Source: CALDSL01 sp039810245
GTDB taxonomy: Bacteria; Chloroflexota; Anaerolineae; Anaerolineales; Anaerolineaceae
NCBI GenBank assembly: GCA_039810245.1
Contig: JBDHWQ010000001.1
Span: 496,001 to 560,000, forward strand
Length of the DNA: 64,000 nucleotides
Reading direction: 5' to 3'
The notes beneath the pieces are model-generated. The model did no database searches. It had not been told where the DNA came from and worked only from the letters and a program-made list of their open reading frames with translations. Position numbers and translations under genes: made by a program. Each line of letters starts with the position of its first letter. Within the stretch, counting starts at the first letter, position 1. Shown here piece by piece: positions 24,160 through 34,328 of this stretch.

Positions 24160-25800
24160 ATGAAAGTCTACCGCTTGATGCTGTTTGTGATGCTGGCTGC
24201 TCTACTGCTGGGCAGCCTGAGCGCCTGCACGCCCCCGGCCGCCGCCCCGGCCGCCCCGGCCGCCACTCAGGCCCAACCTGCGGCTGGCGAAACTGCCGCT
24301 CCAGCGGCGCCGGCCGAAGACAAAACACTGGTTATGGCGATGAATATGGATGACGCCGTGACCTTTGACCCGGCCATCGCCGGCGAAACCACCAATCTTT
24401 TCGTCCACAACACCGCCTATGATCAACTGGTCGAGATCAAGCCCGAAAACCTGGGCAAGATCGAGCCCAAAGTGGCTGACTCGTGGACCTTCTCGGACGA
24501 TCTCAAGACCTTCACCTTCAAGCTGCACCCGGGCATCAAGTTCGCATCGGGCAATGAGCTGACCGCTGAGGATGTGCGCTTTACCTATATGCGCATCTTC
24601 AACGTGAAAGGCCCCGGTTCCACAAACATTGAGATGCTGGAAAGCGTGGAAGTGGTCGACCCGCTGACGGTCAAGTTCACTCTCACCGCCTCAACGCCGC
24701 AGTTCCTGGCGGTAGCCGCTAACCCCAGCCTGGGCATCGAAGACAGCAAGCTGGTCAAAGAGCACGGCGGCACTGATGCAACGGACGCCGACAAGACCGA
24801 CAAGGCCAAGGATTGGTTGGACCGCAACTCGGCCGGCAGCGGCCCGTACGTAATGACCAACTGGGCGCCCAAGTCAGAAATCGTGTTCGAAGCCAACCCG
24901 AACTACTGGCGCGGCAAGCCATATTTTGACAAGGTGATCGTCAAGCATGTTTCCGACCCTACCACCAGTTTACAGATGATCCAGCGCGGCGATGTGGACA
25001 TGATCCGTTCGCTGGACGTCGACCTGGTGGAGCAGGCCCAGGCCGACCCCAACCTGCAGGTAGTGATTGGCACGTCGCTCGATCAGAACTACCTGGCCAT
25101 GACCTCCAACCCCGAGATTTCTGAGCCGCTGTCCAAGCCGACCGTACGCAAGGCCATCGCCTACGCCATCGACTACGACGGCATCATCCAGGCCATCCTG
25201 CGCGGATATGGCACGCGCGCCCCGAGCATCATCCCCGTGGGCTTGCCCGGCGTTGACGCGACCCAGGCCATCCAGCGCGATGTGGCCAAGTCAAAGGAAC
25301 TGCTCAAAGAAGCCGGCTATGAAAACGGCTTTGAGGTCAACCTGCACTACGGTTCCAACCCCACCCGTGAAACGATTGCCGCCAAGCTGAAGGCCGACCT
25401 GGCCGAAGCCGGCATCACCGTCAACCTGGTGCCGATGGAACAGAGCGTGTACCTCTCGGAAATGCGGGCTCAAAAGCTGCCGATGGCCTTTGGCGGCTGG
25501 ACGCCCGACTACCTCGACGTGACCATGTGGACGCATTTCTTCTCCTTCCCGGATACATCGATCGCCATGCGCATGTGGTATGACAGCCCCAAGACGCAGG
25601 AGATTGCCACCAAGATCGAGTCGGAAATGGATGAAGCCAAGCGCGTCGATCTGACCAAGCAGTGGCAGGCGCAGGTGATGGAAGACATGCCCTTCCTGAT
25701 GCTGTACCAGTTGCAGACCATCACGGTGCTCAACAAAGACATCAAGGGTTACGCCTTCCACCCGGTGTACTTCTTTAACCTCGTCGACCTTTCCAAGTAA
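24160..25800 (+). CDS. ABC transporter substrate-binding lipoprotein (peptide/oligopeptide family)
   Basis: A 546-residue solute-binding protein of the DppA/OppA family (SBP family 5). The signal ends in a lipobox (LLGSLSAC), followed by an Ala/Pro linker. Family motifs are clear: FDPAIAGETTNLFVHNTAYDQ, the WTFSDDLKTFTFKLHPGIKF segment, NPNYWRGKPYFDKV and AYAIDYDGI. It delivers peptides, or possibly other cargo such as nickel or glycosides, to the permeases encoded downstream. The ligand cannot be deduced. GGAGG precedes the ATG. Confidence 0.93.
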   Translation: MKVYRLMLFVMLAALLLGSLSACTPPAAAPAAPAATQAQPAAGETAAPAAPAEDKTLVMAMNMDDAVTFDPAIAGETTNLFVHNTAYDQLVEIKPENLGKIEPKVADSWTFSDDLKTFTFKLHPGIKFASGNELTAEDVRFTYMRIFNVKGPGSTNIEMLESVEVVDPLTVKFTLTASTPQFLAVAANPSLGIEDSKLVKEHGGTDATDADKTDKAKDWLDRNSAGSGPYVMTNWAPKSEIVFEANPNYWRGKPYFDKVIVKHVSDPTTSLQMIQRGDVDMIRSLDVDLVEQAQADPNLQVVIGTSLDQNYLAMTSNPEISEPLSKPTVRKAIAYAIDYDGIIQAILRGYGTRAPSIIPVGLPGVDATQAIQRDVAKSKELLKEAGYENGFEVNLHYGSNPTRETIAAKLKADLAEAGITVNLVPMEQSVYLSEMRAQKLPMAFGGWTPDYLDVTMWTHFFSFPDTSIAMRMWYDSPKTQEIATKIESEMDEAKRVDLTKQWQAQVMEDMPFLMLYQLQTITVLNKDIKGYAFHPVYFFNLVDLSK

Positions 25801-25891
25801 CGACGTTCCGCCTTTACCCGGGGTGGGCCGCGCATGCAGCCCACCCCGCCAACTGGCGGCCCCGGTTTCCTTCTCCATCGCAGGAGTCGAG

Positions 25892-26911
25892 ATGAGCCTT
25901 GCCGGACATCTATTTCGCCGCATTCTGCTGATCATCCCGATGATTATCGGTATTACCCTGGTGCTGTTTATCGTCACGCATGCTATTCCGGTCAACCCAC
26001 TCGTGGTAATCCTCAACGAAAAATCGCTGGAGAACCCCGAAGCGGTGCGTTCCGCTACCGAAAAGTGGGGGCTGGATAAGCCCCTCCCCGTGCAGTACCT
26101 GATTTACCTGCGCAACCTGGCGCAGGGGGATATGGGCACCTCGTTCAAGACCAAAAATCCGGTGGTGGATGACCTGCGCGATTTTCTACCCGCCACCATC
26201 GAGCTGGCGCTTGGCTCGTTGCTGTTTGCGCTCATCCTGGGCCTGCCGCTGGGCATTCTTGCGGCGGTGAAGAATGGCCGTTTCGTGGACAAAGTGAGCC
26301 TGGTGGTCTCACTCATCGGCGCCTCGATGCCGCCGTTCTGGTCGGGCCTGATGGTCCTGTTTGTGTTTTATTACAAGCTCGGCTGGCTGCCTGGACCCGG
26401 GCGCATTGACTCGCGCCTCACCGGTCCGGAGCACATCACCGGGCTGTTCTTGGTCGACTCGGTGCTGACCAGTGATTGGGTATCCTTCTGGAGCTCGCTG
26501 CAGCACCTGATCCTGCCATCCGTCATTCTGGGCTGGTTCACCCTTGCGCTGATCACGCGCATAACGCGCTCTTCACTGCTAGAGGTACTCTCACTGGATT
26601 ACATCCGCACCGCGCGCGGCAAAGGGCTGCGCGAACGCACCGTGGTGCTGGAGCACGCGCTGCGCAATGCCATGATCCCGGTGATCACGGTCATGGGCCT
26701 GGCCTTCGCCGGGCTGATCAGCGGCGCGATCATGACCGAAACTATCTTCGCCTGGCCAGGCGTCGGCCGCTACGAAGTAGAAGCTTCCATCAACCTGGAT
26801 TACCCCGCCATCATGGGCACCACGCTGCTGTTCGCAGTGATCTACATGATCTTCAACATTCTGGTGGATATCTCTTACGCGCTGTTCGACCCGCGCATCC
26901 GGGAGCAGTAG
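25892..26911 (+). CDS. ABC transporter permease, DppB type
   Basis: A 339-residue inner-membrane permease with six predicted helices: one at the N-terminus (ILLIIPMIIGITLVLFIV), then the core bundle. The EAA loop that contacts the ATPase is visible (YIRTARGKGLRERTVVLEHA LRNAMIPV). The ATG at 25892 has CAGGAG before it. It follows the binding-protein gene by 91 bases and is separated by two bases from the second permease. A dppB-like role in forming the peptide channel is inferred. Confidence 0.92.
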   Translation: MSLAGHLFRRILLIIPMIIGITLVLFIVTHAIPVNPLVVILNEKSLENPEAVRSATEKWGLDKPLPVQYLIYLRNLAQGDMGTSFKTKNPVVDDLRDFLPATIELALGSLLFALILGLPLGILAAVKNGRFVDKVSLVVSLIGASMPPFWSGLMVLFVFYYKLGWLPGPGRIDSRLTGPEHITGLFLVDSVLTSDWVSFWSSLQHLILPSVILGWFTLALITRITRSSLLEVLSLDYIRTARGKGLRERTVVLEHALRNAMIPVITVMGLAFAGLISGAIMTETIFAWPGVGRYEVEASINLDYPAIMGTTLLFAVIYMIFNILVDISYALFDPRIREQ

Positions 26912-26913
26912 CC

Positions 26914-27801
26914 ATGCAACTTGAAACTGAAATCCATCTCCCTGTTGTGCGGCCCAGTGAATCGCCCTGGCGGCGCAGCCTGCACACCCTGACCACCAAC
27001 CGCATGGCAATGGCCGGGCTGTTGATCATTGTGTTCTGGGCCATCGTGGCCGTGGCCGCACCGCTGATTGCGCCGTATGACCCGTTCGCGCAAAAGATCG
27101 TTGACAGGCTGCAGGGGCCATCCGCGGCACACCTGTTTGGCACGGATGAGCTGGGGCGCGACGTATTTTCGCGCGTGGTCTACGGCGCGCGCATCTCGCT
27201 GCCCATTGGGCTGGTGGTGGTGGTGTTCGCGATGGTAATCGGCTCAGCCATCGGCGCATCCGCCGGCTACTTTGGCGGGATTTACGATCTGCTGATTATG
27301 CGCCTTGCGGATATCACCCTGGCGTTCCCATCCATCGTGCTTGCGCTGGCCATCGCCGCCGTGCTGGGCCCAAGCCTGCGCAATGCGCTGATCGCGATGA
27401 TGCTGGTGTGGTGGCCGCAGTACTCGCGCCTGGCGCGCGGCCAGGTGCTGAGCGTGAAGAATAACGAGTACGTGGCCGCCGCCGAGGTAGTGGGCGTACC
27501 CGGGCTGCGCATCCTATTCCGGCACATTCTGCCCAACACCTTTGGCCCCATTCTCGTCAAGGCCGCGCTCGACGCCGGAAGCGTGATCCTCACCATCGCC
27601 GCGCTGAGCTTTATCGGCCTGGGCGCGGTGCCGCCCACGCCCGAATGGGGCGCGATGGTATCGCTGGGGCGCTTCAAATTCTACAACTGGTGGCTGACCA
27701 CCTTCCCCGGCCTCGCCATCCTGACGGTGGTGTTGGGCTTCAACTTCTTCGGCGATGGCGTCCGCGACGCCTTCGACCCGCGCACCAATACCAAAGCTTA
27801 A
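26914..27801 (+). CDS. ABC transporter permease, DppC type
   Basis: A 295-residue partner permease. It has the DppC-type N-terminus (a cytoplasmic segment, then MAMAGLLIIVFWAIVAVAAP), the HLFGTDELGRDVFSRVVYGA motif and an EAA loop (EYVAAAEVVGVPGLRILFRH). It starts two bases after the stop of the DppB-type gene. A strong terminator follows, and no ATP-binding subunit gene is present, so the transporter must use ATPases encoded elsewhere. Confidence 0.93.
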   Translation: MQLETEIHLPVVRPSESPWRRSLHTLTTNRMAMAGLLIIVFWAIVAVAAPLIAPYDPFAQKIVDRLQGPSAAHLFGTDELGRDVFSRVVYGARISLPIGLVVVVFAMVIGSAIGASAGYFGGIYDLLIMRLADITLAFPSIVLALAIAAVLGPSLRNALIAMMLVWWPQYSRLARGQVLSVKNNEYVAAAEVVGVPGLRILFRHILPNTFGPILVKAALDAGSVILTIAALSFIGLGAVPPTPEWGAMVSLGRFKFYNWWLTTFPGLAILTVVLGFNFFGDGVRDAFDPRTNTKA

Positions 27802-27811
27802 GACACAGAAC

Positions 27812-27853
27812 AAAAAGCAGGGCTGCGCCGGTCTCGGCGCAGCCCTGCTTTTT
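27812..27853. terminator. Bidirectional intrinsic terminator
   Basis: A perfect 18-bp stem from AAAAAGCAGGGCTGCGCC (27812-27829) to its complement (27836-27853) with a GGTCTC loop. The A and T ends give a T-run on each strand, so it can stop the permease operon rightward and fhs leftward. Confidence 0.95.
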
Positions 27854-27864
27854 GTTTTCATCGC

Positions 27865-29793
<1,929 letters not shown>

Positions 29794-29898
29794 GAAGGCA
29801 TCTCCTTGGGGTAAATACGTTTTCCGCGCACTGCCGCACGCCTTCTCCATTTATCGAAACCGGCGCGCTTCAACACACTGCGAATTGGCTGTATGTAT

Positions 29899-29917
29899 TT
29901 GGGCGATCACCACCCAA
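29899..29917. repeat. Short inverted repeat in the fhs leader
   Basis: TTGGGCG (29899-29905) and CACCCAA (29911-29917) form a 7-bp stem with one G-U pair and a five-base loop, in the untranslated region upstream of fhs on the minus strand. It could be an operator or an RNA hairpin. Confidence 0.35.
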
Positions 29918-29942
29918 TCAACGAACGGGGAATACTCCCTGT

Positions 29943-29971
29943 ATTATGGAGCAGGTCAGTCGGAAACGCAA
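29943..29971 (-). promoter_or_regulatory. Possible fhs promoter
   Basis: On the minus strand, TTGCGT (29971-29966) and CATAAT (29948-29943) are 17 bases apart. The -35 is weak. Transcription from here would give an fhs leader of about 140 bases containing the 29899-29917 hairpin. Confidence 0.35.
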
Positions 29972-30024
29972 GGGGTTAATTGTATGACAACTGGAAAAAG
30001 GTACTTAAAAAGCAACCTGCTCCA
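29947..30024. repeat. 10-bp inverted repeat upstream of fhs
   Basis: TGGAGCAGGT (29947-29956) and its exact complement ACCTGCTCCA (30015-30024) flank 58 bases. The region 29794-30131 otherwise holds no convincing gene. It has the look of a structured leader or regulatory site, but matches no riboswitch class that I recognise. Confidence 0.4.
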
Positions 30025-30131
30025 GAGCCGCCCAAAGCTCCGCGCAGGTTGATTTAAGGAGAATGCTGAATTCTTTATAACCAGCCAGGTTAAACGCCAT
30101 ATGAAGGCCAGTTAAGCGCCAGATAAGAAAA

Positions 30132-30752
30132 TCAACCGATCAGGCGGGCAATGTCCGTTTCGGAGATTGCGCCCGCGCGCAGGATGCGCGCCTGCTCACC
30201 GGTGCAGTCCACCACGGTGGATGGCACGCCGCCCGGCGCGATGCCACCATCCAGCACCAGCGCGATGCGCCCGTTGAGCTGCGCAAGAACATCTTGCGCG
30301 CTGCGCGGATTCTCCTGCCCGGATAGGTTGGCCGAAGTGACTGCCAGCGGGCCGGCCTGGCGTAACAGTTCCAGCGCAAAGGGATGGTCGGGCATGCGCA
30401 CGCCCACGGTGGGGATGGGTGAAAGCACATCCGGCAGGTCGGGGTGACGCGGAACCACCAGTGTCAACGCGCCAGGCCAGTAACGTTGCGCCAGCACTTG
30501 CGCAGTAGGCGTCAGCAGCAGCGCCACCTGGTGCAACTGGTCCAACGTGCCAATCAGGACGGGGATAGCCTTGGTAGTCTCGCGGCCTTTGGCATCATAA
30601 ATGCGTTCGATGGCTGTGGCCTCAAATGCCAGCGCTCCCAGCCCATACACGGTATCGGTTGGAAAGGCCACCAGGCCACCTACCGCAAGCACGGCCAGCG
30701 CGGTTTCCAGCGCCTTTGGATCCTCGGTCGAAAGTACGCGCGTCTCGGTCAT
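30132..30752 (-). CDS. Threonylcarbamoyl-AMP synthase (Sua5/YciO/YrdC family)
   Basis: The enzyme makes threonylcarbamoyl-AMP from Thr, bicarbonate and ATP for tRNA t6A modification; TsaD, also encoded in this window, uses the product. The 206 residues cover a single YrdC domain: GGLVAFPTDTVYGLGALA, KGRETTKAIPVLI, WPGALTLVVP and TSANLSGQ. The ATG at 30752 has GAGG upstream; an in-frame GTG two codons earlier overlaps that site. It follows prmC by 15 bases, the order (prfA, prmC, sua5) also found in other bacteria such as Bacillus. Confidence 0.94.
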   Translation of the reverse strand: MTETRVLSTEDPKALETALAVLAVGGLVAFPTDTVYGLGALAFEATAIERIYDAKGRETTKAIPVLIGTLDQLHQVALLLTPTAQVLAQRYWPGALTLVVPRHPDLPDVLSPIPTVGVRMPDHPFALELLRQAGPLAVTSANLSGQENPRSAQDVLAQLNGRIALVLDGGIAPGGVPSTVVDCTGEQARILRAGAISETDIARLIG

Positions 30753-30767
30753 GTGCACCTCGTGGGG

Positions 30768-31628
30768 TTAATTGTATACCGATTCCACCTGCAGCAGGCG
30801 CGGCAAGCCGGCCAGGTCCCGCAGCAGCGCGACTCGTGCACCGGGTAGCAGCCGCGCTGCCTGCGCCGGGGCGGCCTGCCCATGACCAGCTTCCACTTCT
30901 AGCAGCAGCAGCCCGCCCGCTGCCAGCAGCCGCGGCGCATCTGCCAGCAGCCGGCCTACCAGCGCAAGCCCATCTGCCCCGCCGTCCAGCGCAAGGCGCG
31001 GCTCATGGCGCGCAACATCCAGCCCATCCAGCTTCGCGGTGGGGATATATGGGAGGTTGGCGCACACCAGGTCCAGCGGCCCGGCGGCCGCGCCCAGCAC
31101 GTCCATCTGCGCCAGGGTTACCCGCCCGGCAAGGCCAAGCCGCCCGAAGTTCGCTTTGGCAACGCGCAGCGCTGCCGCGGAGCGATCGGTGGCCAATACA
31201 TGCACCTGCGCTGCATGCCTGGCAAGCGCGGCAGCAATGCAGCCACTGCCGGTACCCACATCCGCCGCCCGCGTCCGCCCGGGATGCGTGCGCAGCCAGT
31301 CCAGCGCGGTGTCTACCAGCAGCTCGGTCTCCGGGCGCGGGATGAGCACATCCGGCGTGACGGCAAAGTCCATACCATAAAATTCCCAGCGTCCCAGCAG
31401 GTACGGCAGCGGCTCGCCGGCAGTGCGCCTCGCCAACAGGTCTTCATATGCACCCGCTTCCGCCTCGCTGACGGGCAGCTCCGGGTGCGCCAGCAGGGCT
31501 TCGCGCGGCTGGCCCAGCGCGTGGCCGAGCAAGGATTGCGCCTCGCTCAGTGGCGCGTCGGCGATATTCACCAGGGCCGCGCGGCCGCGCGCCAGCCATT
31601 CGGCGCGGCTACGATTCGTCGTCGTCAT
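30768..31628 (-). CDS. prmC: Release-factor glutamine methyltransferase PrmC (HemK)
   Basis: PrmC methylates the Gln of the GGQ loop in peptide-release factors. The ATG at 31628 gives 286 residues and overlaps the end of prfA by 20 bases, fitting translational coupling. The N-terminal helical domain (about 1-90) is followed by the SAM-binding fold with IPRPETELLVD and ADVGTGSGCIAAALA. The substrate-binding motif reads NLPY instead of the usual NPPY. The encoded substrate, RF1, is the adjacent upstream gene. Confidence 0.93.
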   Translation of the reverse strand: MTTTNRSRAEWLARGRAALVNIADAPLSEAQSLLGHALGQPREALLAHPELPVSEAEAGAYEDLLARRTAGEPLPYLLGRWEFYGMDFAVTPDVLIPRPETELLVDTALDWLRTHPGRTRAADVGTGSGCIAAALARHAAQVHVLATDRSAAALRVAKANFGRLGLAGRVTLAQMDVLGAAAGPLDLVCANLPYIPTAKLDGLDVARHEPRLALDGGADGLALVGRLLADAPRLLAAGGLLLLEVEAGHGQAAPAQAARLLPGARVALLRDLAGLPRLLQVESVYN

Positions 31629-32721
31629 CCACCCCGGCCGCCGAAAGCCGCTCGGACTCATCCCGCAGCGACAGTTCCTCGATGAACACATCCAGGTCGC
31701 CATCCATCACTGCGCTGATGTTGAACGACGAGACGTTGATGCGGTGGTCGGTTACTCGCGACTGGGGATAATTGTAAGTGCGGATTTTTTCTGAGCGCTC
31801 GCCGGTTCCCACCTGTGAGCGGCGCGCTTCTTCGCGCTCCTGCTGGCGTTTCTGTTCTTCCATTTCGTACAACCGCGCGCGCAGGATGCTCATGGCGCGC
31901 ATGCGGTTCTGGAGTTGCGAGCGCTCGTCCTGGCAGGCGACGACGATGCCCGTGGGCAGGTGCGTGATGCGCACCGCGGTGGCGTTCTTCTGCACATTCT
32001 GTCCGCCCGCCCCCGAGGAACGGAATACGTCCATGCGAATTTCGTTCTCCGGGATCTGGATGTCCACATCCTCGACTTCGGCCAGCACCGCTACGGTGAC
32101 GGTTGAAGTATGGATGCGCCCAGACGCTTCGGTAGCCGGCACGCGCTGCACGCGGTGCACGCCCGATTCGTATTTCAGCTTGGAATACGCGCCCTTGCCC
32201 TTGATCAGCATCACAATTTCTTTGTACCCGCCGATGCCGGTCTCATTCTGCGACAGCACTTCAATCTTCCATCCACGCCGCTCGGCAAACCGGGTATAGA
32301 TGCGCACCAGGTCAGCGGCAAACAATGCGGCTTCATCGCCACCCGTGCCGGCGCGGATTTCCAGGATCACGTTGCGCTCGTCGCGCGGGTCTTTGGGGAT
32401 CAGCAGGCTTTTCAGGCGCGCTTCCATCGGCGCTACCTGCGGCTCCAGCTCTTCCAGCTCCGCCTGCGCCAGCATGCGCATATCTTCATCCTCTGCGGCC
32501 TGCAGCTCGCGCGCCTGGTCGATGCGCCCCAGCAGGTCGCGGTATTCGCGCGCGGCCTGCACCACCGGCTCCATCTCCGAACGTTCTTTCGCCAGCTCGG
32601 CCGCGCGTTGATAATCGGTGGCCAGCTCTTCGAGCTCTTTTCCCAGGGCTTCGTAATGATCTTCAATCCCGCTTACTTTTTCCAGCATTTCGGACATACG
32701 CCGTATTCGTTCCTTAATCAC
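31609..32721 (-). CDS. prfA: Peptide chain release factor 1
   Basis: RF1 ends translation at UAA and UAG. The protein carries the stop-recognition tripeptide PAT in VQRVPATEASGRIH, typical of RF1 rather than RF2, and the catalytic GGQ in SSGAGGQNVQKNATAVR. From the GTG at 32721 it would have 370 residues; an ATG at 32697 gives 362, closer to the usual 360. Neither start has a strong ribosome-binding site. A TATAAT on the minus strand near 32760 could be its promoter. prmC and sua5 follow in the same operon. Confidence 0.95.
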   Translation of the reverse strand: MIKERIRRMSEMLEKVSGIEDHYEALGKELEELATDYQRAAELAKERSEMEPVVQAAREYRDLLGRIDQARELQAAEDEDMRMLAQAELEELEPQVAPMEARLKSLLIPKDPRDERNVILEIRAGTGGDEAALFAADLVRIYTRFAERRGWKIEVLSQNETGIGGYKEIVMLIKGKGAYSKLKYESGVHRVQRVPATEASGRIHTSTVTVAVLAEVEDVDIQIPENEIRMDVFRSSGAGGQNVQKNATAVRITHLPTGIVVACQDERSQLQNRMRAMSILRARLYEMEEQKRQQEREEARRSQVGTGERSEKIRTYNYPQSRVTDHRINVSSFNISAVMDGDLDVFIEELSLRDESERLSAAGVDDDDES

Positions 32722-32822
32722 GCCAGCAGCGTGGAAATTATTTCGGTACCTGCCGAATTATACCAGCGAACCCGACCAACCTTCGACAAAGCATTCGCAT
32801 AATTGCCTGGATAATGATAAAC

Positions 32823-32855
32823 TTCACAAAGCAATCAGAACGATTCACAATCGTT
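32823..32855. promoter_or_regulatory. Candidate operator region upstream of cydAB
   Basis: TTCACAA occurs at 32823-32829 and again at 32844-32850, 21 bases apart. The second copy lies within a perfect inverted repeat AACGATT-CAC-AATCGTT (32839-32855). TTCACAA equals the half-site bound by the redox sensor Rex in many bacteria, and Rex often controls cydAB, so a redox-responsive operator is plausible. Confidence 0.45.
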
Positions 32856-32918
32856 TGTTTCCCCAACATCCCGTATCATTTTCAAAGCGTTATATCTCGT
32901 GCAAGAAGGAGCAGCTCT

Positions 32919-34319
32919 ATGAACGTGCAAACACTGTCGCAATGGCAGTTTGCAATTACCTGCGTGTACCACTTCTTCTTCGTGCCGCTCACCCTGGGAC
33001 TATCGATCCTGGTGGCGGTGATGGAAACGCAATGGGTGCGCACCGGCAACCCGGTCTATAAAGCCATGACCAAATTTTGGGGCAAGCTGTTCCTCATCAA
33101 TTTCGCCATGGGCGTGGTCACCGGTATCGTGATGGAATTTCAGTTCGGCATGAACTGGGCCAGCTATTCGCGCTACGTGGGCGATATTTTTGGCGCGCCG
33201 CTGGCAATTGAAGCCCTGCTGGCCTTCTTCCTCGAGTCCACTTTCCTGGGCCTGTGGATCTTCGGTTGGGATAAAGTCTCGAAGGGCGTGCACCTGGCCG
33301 CGATCTGGCTGGTGGCGCTTGGTTCGAATATCTCCGCGCTGTGGATCCTGATCGCTAACTCGTTCATGCAACAGCCAATCGGCTACCGCATCGAAGGCGG
33401 GCGCGCGGTGATGGAAGACTTCGGCGCGCTGGTCTTCAACCCCAACGTGTGGGTGCAGTTCCCGCACGTGGTCACTGCCGGGCTGGTAACAGCGTCATTC
33501 TTTATCCTGGGCATCAGCGCCTACCACCTGGTGCGCAAACACCAGCCGGAATTCTTCCAGCATTCGTTCCGCATTGCCACCGTGGCCGGCTCCATTGCCA
33601 TCCTGCTGGTCATCCTCGTCGGCCACAGCCAGGCGCAGCACATGGTGCGCACCCAGCCGATGAAGATGGCATCCGCCGAAGCGCTGTGGGAAACCGCCAA
33701 CCCGGCGTCCTTCTCGCTGCTCACCATCGGCGATGAGGCCAACCGCCGCGATGTGTTTGCCATCCGCATCCCCAACCTGCTCAGCTTCCTGGCTTACAAC
33801 CGCCTGGACGGCGAGGTAAAGGGCATCAACAACCTGCAGGAAGAATATGAAGCCAAATACGGCCCGGGCGATTACGTGCCGCCGGTGGCGGTGAGCTACT
33901 GGACCTTCCGCTTTATGGTAGGCGCGGGGTTCCTCATGCTGGGCATCGCCTTCTACGCGCTGTTTCACGTGATGCAGGGCAAAGACCTGAGTAAGATCAA
34001 GTTCCTCAGCCTGTTCCCGCTGGCCATCGCCCTGCCCTACGTGGCCAATTCCACCGGCTGGATGCTGACTGAGATGGGCCGCCAGCCGTGGATTGTCTTT
34101 GGGCTGCTCAAAACCGAAGACGCGTATTCCGGCGCGATTACGCCCGGCATGGTGCTGACCACGCTGGTGCTGTTCACCCTGCTGTACGGGCTGCTGGCCG
34201 TGGCGGATGTGTACCTGCTGCGCAAATTCGCCGTGGCCGGGCCGGAAAAACCGCAGCCCCCGGCGCGCAAGCACGCATCCACCGCGCGCACCACCGACGA
34301 AGAAAGCTATTGGGAGTAG
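32919..34319 (+). CDS. cydA: Cytochrome bd-type quinol oxidase subunit I
   Basis: CydA holds the three hemes and the quinol site of the bd oxidase, reducing oxygen to water in the membrane. The ATG at 32919 follows AGAAGGAG and gives 466 residues. His18 (in CVYHFFFVPLTLG) is the expected heme b595 ligand. The proton-path acidic residues lie in EALLAFFLESTFLGLW, and the late GRQPW motif is in TEMGRQPWIVFG. The Q-loop is of the short type. cydB follows after nine bases, and the CydDC exporter needed for assembly is encoded at 55017-58513. Confidence 0.96.
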   Translation: MNVQTLSQWQFAITCVYHFFFVPLTLGLSILVAVMETQWVRTGNPVYKAMTKFWGKLFLINFAMGVVTGIVMEFQFGMNWASYSRYVGDIFGAPLAIEALLAFFLESTFLGLWIFGWDKVSKGVHLAAIWLVALGSNISALWILIANSFMQQPIGYRIEGGRAVMEDFGALVFNPNVWVQFPHVVTAGLVTASFFILGISAYHLVRKHQPEFFQHSFRIATVAGSIAILLVILVGHSQAQHMVRTQPMKMASAEALWETANPASFSLLTIGDEANRRDVFAIRIPNLLSFLAYNRLDGEVKGINNLQEEYEAKYGPGDYVPPVAVSYWTFRFMVGAGFLMLGIAFYALFHVMQGKDLSKIKFLSLFPLAIALPYVANSTGWMLTEMGRQPWIVFGLLKTEDAYSGAITPGMVLTTLVLFTLLYGLLAVADVYLLRKFAVAGPEKPQPPARKHASTARTTDEESYWE

Positions 34320-34328
34320 GAGCTCACC

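Noticed and set aside
29984..30052. 22-codon rightward frame upstream of fhs (MTTGKRYLKS...)
   Set aside because: It has an AAGGGG eight bases upstream but no neighbour to serve, and it overlaps an inverted repeat; too short to support.
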